From: Bin5 sp965218625
GTDB lineage: Bacteria; Chloroflexota; Anaerolineae; Caldilineales; Caldilineaceae
Direction: 5' to 3'
Assembly: GCA_965218625.1 (NCBI GenBank)
Contig: CBDCLG010000006.1
Coordinates: forward strand, 1-12,792
Length of the DNA: 12,792 nt
Both the position numbers and the translations under genes were made by a program. Positions 1 through 7,767 of the stretch are shown here, piece after piece. How positions within the stretch are numbered: position 1 is the stretch's first letter; every line of letters begins with the position of its first letter. Below the pieces are notes generated by a model. That model ran no database searches. It was not told the DNA's origin and was given only the letters and a program-made list of their open reading frames with translations.

Positions 1-31
1 GCACGATGGCAAGTAGGAATCTTCGGTTCAC
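1..31 (-). CDS. 5' end of a gene leaving the window, signal-peptide-like start
   Basis: Seen: on the minus strand a strong ribosome-binding site (GGAGGG, 43-38) stands six bases before a GTG at 31-29. The frame then reads M-N-R-R-F-L-L-A-I-V and runs off the left edge. Two arginines followed by a hydrophobic run is how a bacterial signal peptide or lipoprotein leader begins. Context: it lies about 97 nt downstream of the small membrane protein gene that follows the Opp/Dpp-type ATPases, on the same strand. The family 5 solute-binding protein that such importers need is not elsewhere in the window, so this may be it, but ten codons cannot show that. Any exported protein would look the same. 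Confidence 0.5.
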   Translation of the reverse strand, partial: MNRRFLLAIV

Positions 32-127
32 AGTGTTCCCTCCTTCGGGATTCAAGATTTGAAAATTTATGTTAAGGGATGGAGCGGCGCTGCCAGCGAG
101 GCCAAACGCCGGCGGCGACCGTCCGGG

Positions 128-319
128 TCACCGCTCTCGACTCCTTCCCCAACGCACGAGCAATGCTACGACAAGCAGGTAGACCAGACCGATGGCCAGG
201 CTGAACTGGGTTATAACATATTCGGGGGTGCCCTTTTCGAGAAAGAAAAGCATGACGCCGGCGACAAAGGCGATGTAGAAGCCGATATGGAAGGCTGCTC
301 TGCCTAAAATTGGGTCCAT
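128..319 (-). CDS. small two-helix membrane protein, unknown function
   Basis: This is a 63-residue protein I do not recognise. Seen: two hydrophobic segments, about residues 8-28 (F-H-I-G-F-Y-I-A-F-V-A-G-V-M-L-F-F) and 34-57 (Y-V-I-T-Q-F-S-L-A-I-G-L-V-Y-L-L-V-V-A-L-L-V). They are separated by a short charged turn (L-E-K-G-T-P-E) and followed by a positive tail W-G-R-S-R-E-R. By the positive-inside rule the C-terminus should be cytoplasmic. The start ATG at 319 lies 46 nt after the stop of the upstream ATPase on the same strand, with only a weak, distant purine stretch (GGAAAAG). It is probably part of the importer operon. A chance open frame is unlikely given the clean hydropathy pattern, but a role in transport is inference only. 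Confidence 0.6.
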   Translation of the reverse strand: MDPILGRAAFHIGFYIAFVAGVMLFFLEKGTPEYVITQFSLAIGLVYLLVVALLVRWGRSRER

Positions 320-365
320 GGACCAAATCAGCTTTTCCGTACTTAAAGAGTCTCCTGCCGCCCCT

Positions 366-1394
366 TCAGATCAACTCGATCGACTCCGCCTTGCGCACCG
401 GACATGCTACCGTGCCGCCGTCTGCGATCTGTTCCAGAATTGGCACCGCGGCGTCACAATTGCCAGGCACGAAATAGGGGCAGCGGGGGTGAAAAGTGCA
501 GCCGTCGGGCAGACTCAGGAGGCTGGGAATCTCGGCGCTGCGCAGCTCGACGTGCATCTTCTTCTGGGCCAGTTCGGGGTCGGCTTCGGGAACAGCGCCC
601 AATAGGGCTTGTGTATACGGGTGCCGCGAATCGGTGATGAGGCGGGGGGTCGGTCCCTCTTCGACGATGCGGCCCAGGTACATGACGGTGATGCGTCCTT
701 CCCAGGCGAAATACTTGGCAAGTGCGAGGTCATGCGTGATGAAGAGAAAAGTGACGTCAAACTCGTCCTTGAGACGGTAGAGCATATTGAGCAGGCTGAC
801 GCGGATCGAGACGTCGACCATCGAGACAGCCTCGTCGGCGACGATGAATTTCGGCTCGACGGTCAGGGCGCGGGCAACCGAGACGCGCTGGCGCTGGCCG
901 CCGCTCAGCTGGTGGGGATATTTGTCGAGAAAGTCGGCGACGGGCGTAAGGTCGACGATTTCGAGCAACTCCGCGGCCCTGCGTTCGGCGTCGCGGCGCT
1001 TCCCCCTGCGGCCGCTGCCGTTGGCGGTTGACCCGCCGCGCTCGGTCTGATGGCGCAGAAGGGGCGCGGTGATCATCTGGCGCACGGTCTGTGTCGGGTT
1101 GAGCGAGGCGTAGGGATCCTGGTGGATGATCTGGACAGCGCGGCGGTACTGCTGGTAGTCGGCTCTTTCCATGGCCGAAATGTCCTGCCCCTGGTAAAGG
1201 ATCTGCCCTTGTGTGGGCGGCAGCAGACCGACAACCATGCGGCCGGTTGTGCTCTTTCCGCATCCGCTCTCGCCGACAAGGCAGACGATCTCACCCGCTT
1301 CGATGTCGAGCGATATCGCGTCGACGGCGGTGACGCGGTCGCGACCGCTGCCGAACTGTTTGGTTACGTTGCGCAGTTCAATGATTGGCGCCAT
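366..1394 (-). CDS. peptide/nickel (Opp/Dpp-type) ABC transporter ATPase, OppF/DppF-like
   Basis: This is one of two nucleotide-binding subunits that power an Opp/Dpp-class importer at the inner face of the membrane. Seen in 342 residues: Walker A G-E-S-G-C-G-K-S-T (41-49), Q-loop Q92, signature L-S-G-G-Q-R-Q-R (163-170), Walker B F-I-V-A-D-E (183-188) and switch histidine H221. The C-terminal oligopeptide-transporter extension contains S-R-H-P-Y-T-Q-A-L and four cysteines (299, 305, 313, 331). Cysteines at these places bind an Fe-S cluster in some DppD/DppF proteins (family knowledge). Start chosen at ATG 1394 because C-A-G-G-A-G-G lies nine bases upstream; the frame stays open to 1427. Oddities: Walker B is followed by A-V-S-M-V-D instead of the usual P-(V/T)-S-x-L-D, and a basic low-complexity insert occupies about residues 115-137. 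The substrate cannot be deduced from the ATPase. Confidence 0.93.
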   Translation of the reverse strand: MAPIIELRNVTKQFGSGRDRVTAVDAISLDIEAGEIVCLVGESGCGKSTTGRMVVGLLPPTQGQILYQGQDISAMERADYQQYRRAVQIIHQDPYASLNPTQTVRQMITAPLLRHQTERGGSTANGSGRRGKRRDAERRAAELLEIVDLTPVADFLDKYPHQLSGGQRQRVSVARALTVEPKFIVADEAVSMVDVSIRVSLLNMLYRLKDEFDVTFLFITHDLALAKYFAWEGRITVMYLGRIVEEGPTPRLITDSRHPYTQALLGAVPEADPELAQKKMHVELRSAEIPSLLSLPDGCTFHPRCPYFVPGNCDAAVPILEQIADGGTVACPVRKAESIELI

Positions 1395-1403
1395 GCAATG
1401 CGG

Positions 1404-1410
1404 CCTCCTG
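1404..1410 (-). promoter_or_regulatory. ribosome-binding site fixing the OppF-like start
   Basis: C-A-G-G-A-G-G on the minus strand, nine bases before the ATG at 1394. This supports the internal start rather than the in-frame upstream codon at 1427. Confidence 0.7.
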
Positions 1411-1472
1411 CGGCCGCGCTGTGTCAAATGTACGCGCCCATTGCTGTCGCGCGTTCAAATCAATCTTTTCGA

Positions 1473-2546
1473 TCATGCCGCCCTCCTGACGCGCAGGCCG
1501 TTGCGGTCGATGTCCTCCTGGACGGCGTCGGTGTGCCAGCAGGCGGCGAAATGGTTGTCGCCGACGCGCTCCAGAACCGGCTCTTCCTTGCTGCAGCGCT
1601 CGCTGGCGTAGGGGCAGCGGGGATGAAACTTGCAGCCGCTCGGCAAATTGATCAGGTCGGGCGGCGAGCCCGGTATCGACGAGAGCTCTTCGAAGCCCCC
1701 GGTTACGGTGGGCACGGCCCGGATCAGCCCCAGCGAGTAGGGATGGCGCGGCCGGTAGAATATTTCGCTGACGGGACCCAGCTCGACGACCTGCCCGGCG
1801 TACATCGTCGCCACTCTGTCGGCCAGTTCGGCGGCGATGGCAAGGTCATGCGAGATGAAGAGCATGGTAAAGTGCAGGTCTTCCTTGAGCCGGCGCAGCA
1901 GGTCGATAATGGTGCGCTGGGTGAGAATGTCGAGGGCGGTGGTCGGCTCGTCCAGGATCAGGATTTGCGGATCGAGCAGGAGCGCAATGGCGAGAAGGGT
2001 GCGCTGCCTCATGCCGCCGCTGAGCTCGTGGGCATAGGAGTTGATGACGCGGTCGGGATCGAGCTGGACGAAGCGCAGCAGGTCGAGGAAGCGCTCGCGC
2101 ACCTCCTGGCGGTCTGTCCAGCGATGGGCCTTGGCAGTATCCCAGACCTGGTCCCAAACCTTTAGAACGGGATTGAAAGCGTTGAGCGCGGATTGGAAGA
2201 CCATGGCGCAGTCGCGCCAGCGAAACTCGCGCAGGGGGCCTTCGGCGAGGGATAACACGTCGAGCTCGCGACCGTCGCGGCGGTAGATGATCCGGCCGGG
2301 GCTGACCTCTGCGGTATCGACCAGGAGGCGGACGATTCCCAGCCCGAGGGTTGTCTTGCCGGAGCCGCTTTCGCCGATCAGGGCGAGGCTTTCGCCGGCA
2401 TGCAGGTCGAGAGTAACGCCGCGTACGGCCTGGACGCTGCCCTTGCGTGTGCGGTAGCTGACGTGGACGTTCTGCAGGCTCAGGGGCGGCTGGCTGCCGT
2501 TTTCGTCGGTACTCTGACGCCAGGAAAGGTCGGTGGTCTGGCTCAT
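1473..2546 (-). CDS. peptide/nickel (Opp/Dpp-type) ABC transporter ATPase, OppD/DppD-like
   Basis: Second ATPase of the importer, 357 residues. Seen: Walker A G-E-S-G-S-G-K-T-T (58-66), Q-loop Q118 in V-F-Q-S-A-L-N-A-F-N-P, signature L-S-G-G-M-R-Q-R (175-182), Walker B I-L-I-L-D-E-P-T-T-A-L-D (195-206) and H-loop F-I-S-H-D-L (230-235). The C-terminal oligopeptide extension has cysteines at 305, 311, 318 and 336 (G-C-K-F-H-P-R-C-P-Y and A-A-C-W-H). The F-x-S-A-L-N-A-F-N-P form of the Q-loop and the M in the signature are typical of the D subunit, whereas the neighbour is F-like, so the two presumably form an asymmetric dimer. It begins 24 nt after the permease C stop, with a poor ribosome-binding site (GGAG about 17-20 nt upstream), suggesting translational coupling. 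The first ~20 residues are a polar, non-conserved leader. Confidence 0.94.
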   Translation of the reverse strand: MSQTTDLSWRQSTDENGSQPPLSLQNVHVSYRTRKGSVQAVRGVTLDLHAGESLALIGESGSGKTTLGLGIVRLLVDTAEVSPGRIIYRRDGRELDVLSLAEGPLREFRWRDCAMVFQSALNAFNPVLKVWDQVWDTAKAHRWTDRQEVRERFLDLLRFVQLDPDRVINSYAHELSGGMRQRTLLAIALLLDPQILILDEPTTALDILTQRTIIDLLRRLKEDLHFTMLFISHDLAIAAELADRVATMYAGQVVELGPVSEIFYRPRHPYSLGLIRAVPTVTGGFEELSSIPGSPPDLINLPSGCKFHPRCPYASERCSKEEPVLERVGDNHFAACWHTDAVQEDIDRNGLRVRRAA

Positions 2547-2570
2547 GGGCAGTGTTGTGCGGTCTCCGCT

Positions 2571-3479
2571 TTACTCGCTGGCCCGCAGGCGGGGGTTGAA
2601 GACCAGCTCGAGCGAGCGGGTCATCGATATAATGGCCAGCTGCAGGATGGCGATGGCGACGATCGGCGCCATGATGTACCAGACGCTGTCCTTGTAGAAA
2701 ATCGCGCCGCGCACCCACGCCAGCTGGATCATCACGCTCCAGTTTCCGGCGGAAATCGGCACGAGCCCAAGAAAGACGAGCCCGGCCTGCTGGTAGACGG
2801 CAAATGTCATCGCCAGGGCGAAGCTGACGACGATGTAGGGCATCATGTTGGGCACCATTTCGCGTAGAACGATGTGCCAGACGCCGAGGTCGAGGGCGCG
2901 GGCGGCCTCGATGAAGTCGCGCTGCTTGAGAGAGAGCGCCTGGGCGCGCAGCGCGCGCAGGAGCGTCGGCCAGTTGAGCAGGCCCATCAGGACGCCGAGC
3001 AGCGTCAGGCTGTTGAGCGAGATGAAAGCGGCCAGAACGGCGAGCAAGGGAAACTGGGGGATGGTCAGGATGATGTCGGTAACCGACATGACGACGCCGT
3101 CGACCCAGCCGCCGATGAAGCCGCTTAGGGTGCCGAAGACGACGGCGATAACGGTTGAGATCAGGGCGGCCAAAAAGGCGACGTAGATGACGTCTTTACC
3201 GCCGTTGACGATCTGGGACCAGATATCGCGGCCCTGGTGATCGGTCCCAAGCGGGTGTTCGAGCGTTGGTGTGATGTAGATTCTGTCGATCTTGGTCTTT
3301 GTGTCCAGTTCGATGATCAGGGGTCCGGCGTAGGAAAGCAGGACCATGAAGAGGACGACGAGGAAACCGATGAAGCCGACCTTGTTGTAGGCCAGCAGGC
3401 GCACCGAAAGGCGCAGTCCCTTCCACGCGCTGGCAAGGAGGCTGTCGGTCTGCTCGTAGTTGATGCTGTCTGCCGTCAT
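2571..3479 (-). CDS. Opp/Dpp-type ABC transporter permease, OppC/DppC-like
   Basis: Inner-membrane permease subunit, 302 residues from the chosen ATG at 3479. Seen: a cytoplasmic N-terminus followed by a first transmembrane helix (about L-A-Y-N-K-V-G-F-I-G-F-L-V-V-L-F-M-V). The extracytoplasmic stretch L-G-T-D-H-Q-G-R-D-I-W-S is a hallmark of C-type permeases, in which 'LGTD..GRD' is nearly invariant. Several more helices follow, with the cytoplasmic EAA loop R-D-F-I-E-A-A-R-A-L-D-L-G that docks on the ATPases. The start is supported by GGGAG seven bases upstream; the frame extends further to 3524, but that extension is arginine/glycine-rich and lacks a ribosome site. The stop lies 24 nt before the ATPase D gene. 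Confident family call; substrate unknown. Confidence 0.94.
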   Translation of the reverse strand: MTADSINYEQTDSLLASAWKGLRLSVRLLAYNKVGFIGFLVVLFMVLLSYAGPLIIELDTKTKIDRIYITPTLEHPLGTDHQGRDIWSQIVNGGKDVIYVAFLAALISTVIAVVFGTLSGFIGGWVDGVVMSVTDIILTIPQFPLLAVLAAFISLNSLTLLGVLMGLLNWPTLLRALRAQALSLKQRDFIEAARALDLGVWHIVLREMVPNMMPYIVVSFALAMTFAVYQQAGLVFLGLVPISAGNWSVMIQLAWVRGAIFYKDSVWYIMAPIVAIAILQLAIISMTRSLELVFNPRLRASE

Positions 3480-3553
3480 CTTTGTGCTCCCACGTCCATC
3501 GGGCGAACTTCCTAACCGCCGCACGGTTGGCCGCCGCGGCCGGTTTGGTTAAC

Positions 3554-4636
3554 TCAGTTGTCCTGCAGCTTGATGCGCGGATCGAGCCAGCCGTACAGGA
3601 CATCGGCGAAGAAGTTGGCGAAAATCACCGAAAAAGTAATGATCAGAAAAATACCTTGCATCAGGGTATAGTCGCGTTGATTGATCGCCTGCCCCAACAT
3701 GCGCCCGATGCCGCCGTATTCAAAAATCTGCTCGACAAGCAGCGAACCGCCGACAACGAAGCCGACGCGGATGGTCAGGATGGTGAAGAGGGGCAGGATG
3801 GCGTTGCGGCCGACGTAGGCGGTGGTGATGCGCCACTCCTTGAGGCCGCGCGCCTTGGCAATCGTCACATAGTCTTCGCCCAGCGTGCTGATCGTATTGC
3901 TCTTCATGCTGAGCATCCAGAAGCCGACGCTGGTCAGCACGTAGGTGGAGATGGGAAGTGCGCCATGGAAGAGCGCGTCGGCGAAAAACTCGAGATTGAA
4001 GCCGGGAACCATGCCGGAGGAGTAGGCGCCGCGCATAGCGCCAAAGGGAATGATCTTCCACTGGACGCCGAGCCAAACGACCAACAGGAGGCCGATCAGA
4101 AAGTCCGGCACGGAGCTGATGATTGAGCTGATGACGGTGAAGCCATGATCGAGGAAGCTGTCGCGGCGGTAGGCCATGATGACGCCGAGCAGGACGCCGA
4201 CGGTAAAACTGATCAGCAGCCCCAGGCCAACGCTGAAGAGCGTCCACGGCAGAAAACGCAGGATGACCTCGGTCACGGTCGTGCCCGGCGACAGGACGGA
4301 CTGGCCGAAGTTGCCGCGCGCCAGGTTTCGCAGGTATGAGAAGTACTGGAGGATTATGGGCTCATCGAGGTCGATGGCGAACAGGGCCGCCGCCTGGTCC
4401 TGCGCCTCGTGCACCGGCATGCCGTAGGTTACGATCAGCTGGTTGACATAGATCTCGATCGGGTTGCCGGGCAACAACCGCACCAGGAAGAAGATGATCG
4501 TGGTGACGATAAAGATCGTGGCGAGGGCGCGCAGGAACTTGCGGAAGAAATATGAGCGCCAGACGGCGCCCAAGACGGAGAGCGGGCTGGCCATCCGCTC
4601 TGTACTGACGTTCGATACGTCAGCTGTGGTTGCCAT
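3554..4636 (-). CDS. Opp/Dpp-type ABC transporter permease, OppB/DppB-like
   Basis: First gene of the importer operon, 360 residues from ATG 4636. Seen: N-terminal helix A-L-A-T-I-F-I-V-T-T-I-I-F-F-L-V-R-L-L-P-G-N-P, the classic B-permease entry that ends in 'R-x-x-P-G-(D/N)-P'. Then comes the periplasmic region with R-G-N-F-G-Q-S, a core of five further helices, and the EAA loop E-D-Y-V-T-I-A-K-A-R-G-L-K-E-W-R (the D-Y-V-x-x-A-R/K-A-K/R-G-L form is diagnostic). Near the end are V-E-Q-I-F-x-Y-x-G-I-G-x-M and F-A-D-V-L-Y-G-W-L-D-P-R-I. The frame is open back to a GTG at 4786, but that codon overlaps the probable promoter -10, so it is not used. ATG 4594 is a second possible start. The gap to permease C is 74 nt. 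Confidence 0.93.
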   Translation of the reverse strand: MATTADVSNVSTERMASPLSVLGAVWRSYFFRKFLRALATIFIVTTIIFFLVRLLPGNPIEIYVNQLIVTYGMPVHEAQDQAAALFAIDLDEPIILQYFSYLRNLARGNFGQSVLSPGTTVTEVILRFLPWTLFSVGLGLLISFTVGVLLGVIMAYRRDSFLDHGFTVISSIISSVPDFLIGLLLVVWLGVQWKIIPFGAMRGAYSSGMVPGFNLEFFADALFHGALPISTYVLTSVGFWMLSMKSNTISTLGEDYVTIAKARGLKEWRITTAYVGRNAILPLFTILTIRVGFVVGGSLLVEQIFEYGGIGRMLGQAINQRDYTLMQGIFLIITFSVIFANFFADVLYGWLDPRIKLQDN

Positions 4637-4776
4637 TCGTATAGAACCTGCCTTGCTGTTCGTAGATTTCCAGGGCCACGCCCGCCGCATTGCAGGGGTA
4701 AATGGGCGAGGCGGGCTATAGAGCGATTGTCCGCCATTCCGGGAAACGAAGGCCGGATGTCCCCTGGAGCGCACGT

Positions 4777-4806
4777 AGTATAGCACAGTGAAGGGGACCG
4801 GAACAA
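4777..4806 (-). promoter_or_regulatory. probable sigma70-type promoter of the importer operon
   Basis: On the minus strand T-G-C-T-A-T-A-C-T forms an extended -10 (TATACT at 4782-4777 with TGC just before). TTGTTC at 4806-4801 lies 18 bases upstream as a partial -35. Transcription would start near 4770, leaving a leader of about 134 nt before permease B at 4636. I see no recognisable riboswitch in that leader. Confidence 0.5.
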
Positions 4807-4834
4807 TTTTTCAGGCGCATGATTTCGCATAGTT

Positions 4835-4917
4835 TTGACACGCGCCGCGCCGCAGGTGGACGGCCGCTTACGTGCGGATCCTCGCCACTTGACATACAAT
4901 GGGTAGATTAGACGGAT
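4835..4917 (+). promoter_or_regulatory. possible malic enzyme promoter region with two TTGACA boxes
   Basis: Two perfect -35-like hexamers TTGACA occur at 4835-4840 and 4889-4894, 54 bp apart, upstream of the malic enzyme gene. Neither has a convincing -10 at 16-18 bases. TACAAT directly follows the second box (4895-4900) and could itself be a -10, but would then lack a good -35. The region is a plausible promoter or activator site; the exact start is not determined. Confidence 0.3.
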
Positions 4918-4939
4918 TTTTCAGATGTGGAGAAACGCA

Positions 4940-7213
4940 ATGACGCTGACCAAGCAGGACGCACTAGACTATCACGCCGACGGGCGGCCGGGCAAGCTGA
5001 AGATCATGCCGACGAAGCCGATGGAGACACAGACGGACCTGTCGCTGGCCTATTCGCCGGGGGTTGCGCACCCAGTGCTGGAAATTGCGATGCGGCCCGA
5101 GGACGCGTTCGAGTATACCGCGCGCGGCAACCTGGTGGCGGTGATCAGCAACGGGACGGCGATCCTGGGGCTGGGCAACCGGGGCGCGCTGGCGTCGAAG
5201 CCGGTGATGGAGGGGAAGGCGGTCCTTTTCAAGCGCTTCGCCGACGTGGATGTGTTCGACATCGAGGTGGACACGGAGGACGCGGCCGAGATGGTGCGGT
5301 TCTGCGAGCTGATCGCGCCGACGTTCGGCGGCATCAACCTGGAGGATATCAAAGCGCCGGAGTGCTTTCTGATCGAGCAGACGCTGCAGGCGCGGCTTGA
5401 CATCCCGGTGTTCCACGACGACCAGCATGGGACGGCTATCATCTCTGGGGCGGGACTGGTCAATGCACTGGAAATTGCCGGCAAAGGGCTGGACGAGGCC
5501 AGGATCGTGATCAACGGGGCAGGGGCATCGGCGATCGCTTGCGCCGACATCTATGTGGCCCTGGGCGCGGAGAAGCGAAATATCATCATGTGCGACAGCC
5601 GCGGGGTGATCTACGCAGGCCGCATGGAGAACATGAACGAGTGGAAAGAGGAGTTCGCCAGCGACACGGATGCGCGCACGCTGGGGGATGCCCTGGTCGG
5701 CGCGGACGTGTTAATCGGGTTGTCGGTGGCGGGAGCGGTGTCGCAGTCGATGGTGCGCTCGATGGGAGAGAACCCGGTCGTGTTTGCGATGGCGAACCCG
5801 GACCCGGAAATCCCGTACCCGGATGCGGTCGGGGCGCGCAGTGATACGGTGATCATGGGGACGGGCCGGAGCGACTTTCCCAACCAGGTGAATAACGTAC
5901 TGGGCTTTCCCTTCATTTTCCGCGGCGCGCTGGATGTGCGGGCCAAGGCGATCAATATGGAGATGAAGCTGGCGGCGGCGCGGGCGCTGGCCGACCTGAC
6001 GAAGGAGGACGTGCCGGACAGCGTCATGCGGGCCTACGGGCTGGACACGCTGCGCTTCGGCCCAGACTACATTATACCGAAGCCGCTGGACAGCCGGGTG
6101 CTGATGTGGGTGGCGCCGGCGGTGGCGAAGGCGGCGATGGAAACGGGCGTTGCGCGGCGTAGTATCGACCTGGACGCGTACCTGGACGAGCTCGCGCTGC
6201 GGATAGGCAAAGGCGTGCAGGTGATGCGCACGCAGCAGAGCAAGGCGAGACAGAACCCGAAGCGGATCGTGTTCGGCGAAGGCGAACATCCGAAGATTAT
6301 CCGCGCGGCCTATGCGGTCGAGTCGGAGGGAATCGGCTCGCCAATGCTGCTGGGCAATCCGGACGTGGTGCGGATCCGGTGCGAGGAGCTGGGGCTGGAC
6401 TACCGTCCGACGGTGATCAGCCCGCACCAGGACCCGATGAACCGCGAGTATGCGAAGACGTTTTACCAGGAGCGGCAGCGCAAAGGGGTGACGCTGCCGC
6501 GGGCGAATGAGCTGCTGCGCCAGGCCAACTATTTCGGGCCGGCCATGGTCCTGCACGGGCACGCGGGGGCGTATGTCGCGGGGCTGACCTACAACTACCC
6601 GGATGTGCTGCGTCCGGCGCTGCAGACGGTGGGCACTGCGCCGGACCGGGGCGTGCTGAGCGGTGTTTACCTGATGATCGTGCGGGACAACATCTACTTT
6701 TTCAGCGATGCGACGGTGAACATCGACCCTGATGCGGAGACGCTGGCGTCGATCGCGATCAATGCGGCCGACGTGGCGCGGCAGTTTGATGTAGAGCCGC
6801 GCGTGGCGATGCTGAGCTTTTCGAATTTCGGCAGCACGCGGCATCCGCAGGTGACAAAGGTGCAACGGGCGACGGAGCTGGTGAAGGAGCAGAGACCGGG
6901 CTTGCAGATCGACGGCGAGATGCAGGCGGACGTGGCGGTGGTGCCGGACCTGATGCGGCGGCACTATCCGTTCAGCGCGATCGAGGACGCAAATGTGCTG
7001 GTTTTCCCGGAGCTGGCGTCGGCCAACACCGCATACAAGCTGCTCAACCGTCTGGGAGGCGCCGAGGCGATCGGGCCGATCCTGGTGGGAATGGGCAAGC
7101 CGATCCACGTGCTGGAGACGGGTGCGGAGGTTGTGGACATCGTCAACGTGGCGATCCTGGCCGTTGTCGATGCGCAGTTTCAGGAGGAAGGGGTCGGAGG
7201 GAGCGGCACGTAG
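4940..7213 (+). CDS. maeB: NADP-type malic enzyme with C-terminal phosphotransacetylase-like domain (MaeB)
   Basis: Catalyses oxidative decarboxylation of malate to pyruvate and CO2 with reduction of NAD(P), in the cytosol. Seen in 757 residues, close to the ~759 of E. coli MaeB: the malic N-terminal domain with A-Y-S-P-G-V-A (37-43, catalytic tyrosine) and P-V-M-E-G-K-A-V-L-F-K (88-98, catalytic lysine). N-L-E-D-I-K-A-P (133-140) and V-F-H-D-D-Q-H-G-T-A (157-166) carry the metal ligands. The Rossmann dinucleotide motif N-G-A-G-A-S-A (192-198) follows. From about residue 430 a PTA/PTB-like domain begins (R-I-V-F-G-E-G-E); in MaeB it is regulatory, binding acetyl-CoA-type effectors, rather than an active phosphotransacetylase (family knowledge). 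Start at ATG 4940 is preferred because G-T-G-G-A-G lies eight bases upstream; an in-frame ATG at 4925 has none. Divergent from the importer operon; no frameshifts. Confidence 0.97.
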   Translation: MTLTKQDALDYHADGRPGKLKIMPTKPMETQTDLSLAYSPGVAHPVLEIAMRPEDAFEYTARGNLVAVISNGTAILGLGNRGALASKPVMEGKAVLFKRFADVDVFDIEVDTEDAAEMVRFCELIAPTFGGINLEDIKAPECFLIEQTLQARLDIPVFHDDQHGTAIISGAGLVNALEIAGKGLDEARIVINGAGASAIACADIYVALGAEKRNIIMCDSRGVIYAGRMENMNEWKEEFASDTDARTLGDALVGADVLIGLSVAGAVSQSMVRSMGENPVVFAMANPDPEIPYPDAVGARSDTVIMGTGRSDFPNQVNNVLGFPFIFRGALDVRAKAINMEMKLAAARALADLTKEDVPDSVMRAYGLDTLRFGPDYIIPKPLDSRVLMWVAPAVAKAAMETGVARRSIDLDAYLDELALRIGKGVQVMRTQQSKARQNPKRIVFGEGEHPKIIRAAYAVESEGIGSPMLLGNPDVVRIRCEELGLDYRPTVISPHQDPMNREYAKTFYQERQRKGVTLPRANELLRQANYFGPAMVLHGHAGAYVAGLTYNYPDVLRPALQTVGTAPDRGVLSGVYLMIVRDNIYFFSDATVNIDPDAETLASIAINAADVARQFDVEPRVAMLSFSNFGSTRHPQVTKVQRATELVKEQRPGLQIDGEMQADVAVVPDLMRRHYPFSAIEDANVLVFPELASANTAYKLLNRLGGAEAIGPILVGMGKPIHVLETGAEVVDIVNVAILAVVDAQFQEEGVGGSGT

Positions 7214-7414
7214 GAGCGCAGCCCCCAGGTACAAGGGCTCGCTTATATTTGTCTGAACTGTGATTTATCTGATTGTTATGATAGACATGATTGACGTCGC
7301 CGGCTCGCGAAGCGGGCTTCGTTCGCGAGAATCAGGTGAATCAGAGTACAAACTGTTCTCTAACGGCCTGTAGTTACCGCCTCTTTGTGTGGTTTTCTGA
7401 CACATCAACGAATC
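7214..7414. other. intergenic region between convergent genes with a palindrome
   Basis: About 200 bp between the malic enzyme stop and the stop of the convergent ABM-like gene. It is more AT-rich than its surroundings. The only structure I see is the inverted repeat at 7304-7329, listed separately. No convincing open frame or T-run terminator was found. Confidence 0.5.
7304..7329. terminator. inverted repeat, possible bidirectional terminator or stem-loop
   Basis: CTCGCGAA (7304-7311) and TTCGCGAG (7322-7329) are perfect 8-bp inverted repeats around a ten-base loop, GCGGGCTTCG. An alternative fold pairs CGAAGC with GCTTCG inside it. It lies between two convergent genes, where a shared terminator is expected. 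Neither side has a T-run, so intrinsic termination is doubtful; it may be another kind of stem-loop or a chance palindrome. Confidence 0.35.
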
Positions 7415-7744
7415 CTAAAGATTCCAGGACTCGTCGCAGTTTGAGACGGTGTACATGCAATCACCTACGGCTTCCACCTGCGGCCACACCTCCTGGTGAA
7501 TGTCGCGCGCCACCCAAGCCTGGCGCTGTTCCTCGTTCTCCCAGAATGAGATGACCTCGTGCGAGAAGGGGGGCTTGGCTGCGCCCATCGCGTCTAGCTC
7601 TTCCTGCGGGAGCGGGGTCATGAGAGAGGCGCTGATGAAACCGGGCTGCTGCTTCATCGCCTCCATCCAGACATCTACAATTACTCTTTCGAGTTCGGCG
7701 TCATCGCCTGATTTGGCGTTGAAATATACGTCGAGTGCGATCAT
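7415..7744 (-). CDS. ABM (antibiotic biosynthesis monooxygenase)-like small protein
   Basis: A 109-residue protein with the dimeric alpha/beta-barrel (ABM) pattern. Seen: an opening beta strand M-I-A-L-D-V-Y-F-N-A-K, a helix rich in acidic residues and ending in W-M-E-A-M-K-Q-Q-P-G-F-I-S-A-S-L ('..PGF..' before the second strand is typical), then H-E-V-I-S-F-W-E-N-E-E-Q-R-Q-A-W ('x-x-x-x-x-W-x-s-x-x-a-x-x-a-W' in the family). Family members act as cofactor-free oxygenases, haem-degrading enzymes or stress proteins; nothing here identifies a substrate. GGAAGAAGAA immediately precedes the ATG, a good ribosome-binding site. It starts 57 nt after the stop of the SMP-30-like gene on the same strand, so the two are probably cotranscribed. 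Confidence 0.72.
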   Translation of the reverse strand: MIALDVYFNAKSGDDAELERVIVDVWMEAMKQQPGFISASLMTPLPQEELDAMGAAKPPFSHEVISFWENEEQRQAWVARDIHQEVWPQVEAVGDCMYTVSNCDESWNL

Positions 7745-7767
7745 TTCTTCTTCCTTCGGTTGGCTGG

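Noticed and set aside
1050..2165. Long plus-strand open frame (371 codons) opposite the two importer ATPases
   Set aside because: It runs antisense to genes with complete Walker and signature motifs. Its product is a low-complexity mix rich in A, G, D and V with no family signal, as expected of the shadow of a GC-rich gene.
5711..7234. Minus-strand open frame of 507 codons opposite the malic enzyme
   Set aside because: Arginine/histidine-rich product (repeated R-R-H, H-R-R) typical of the antisense of GC-rich coding sequence. The plus strand encodes a full-length MaeB.
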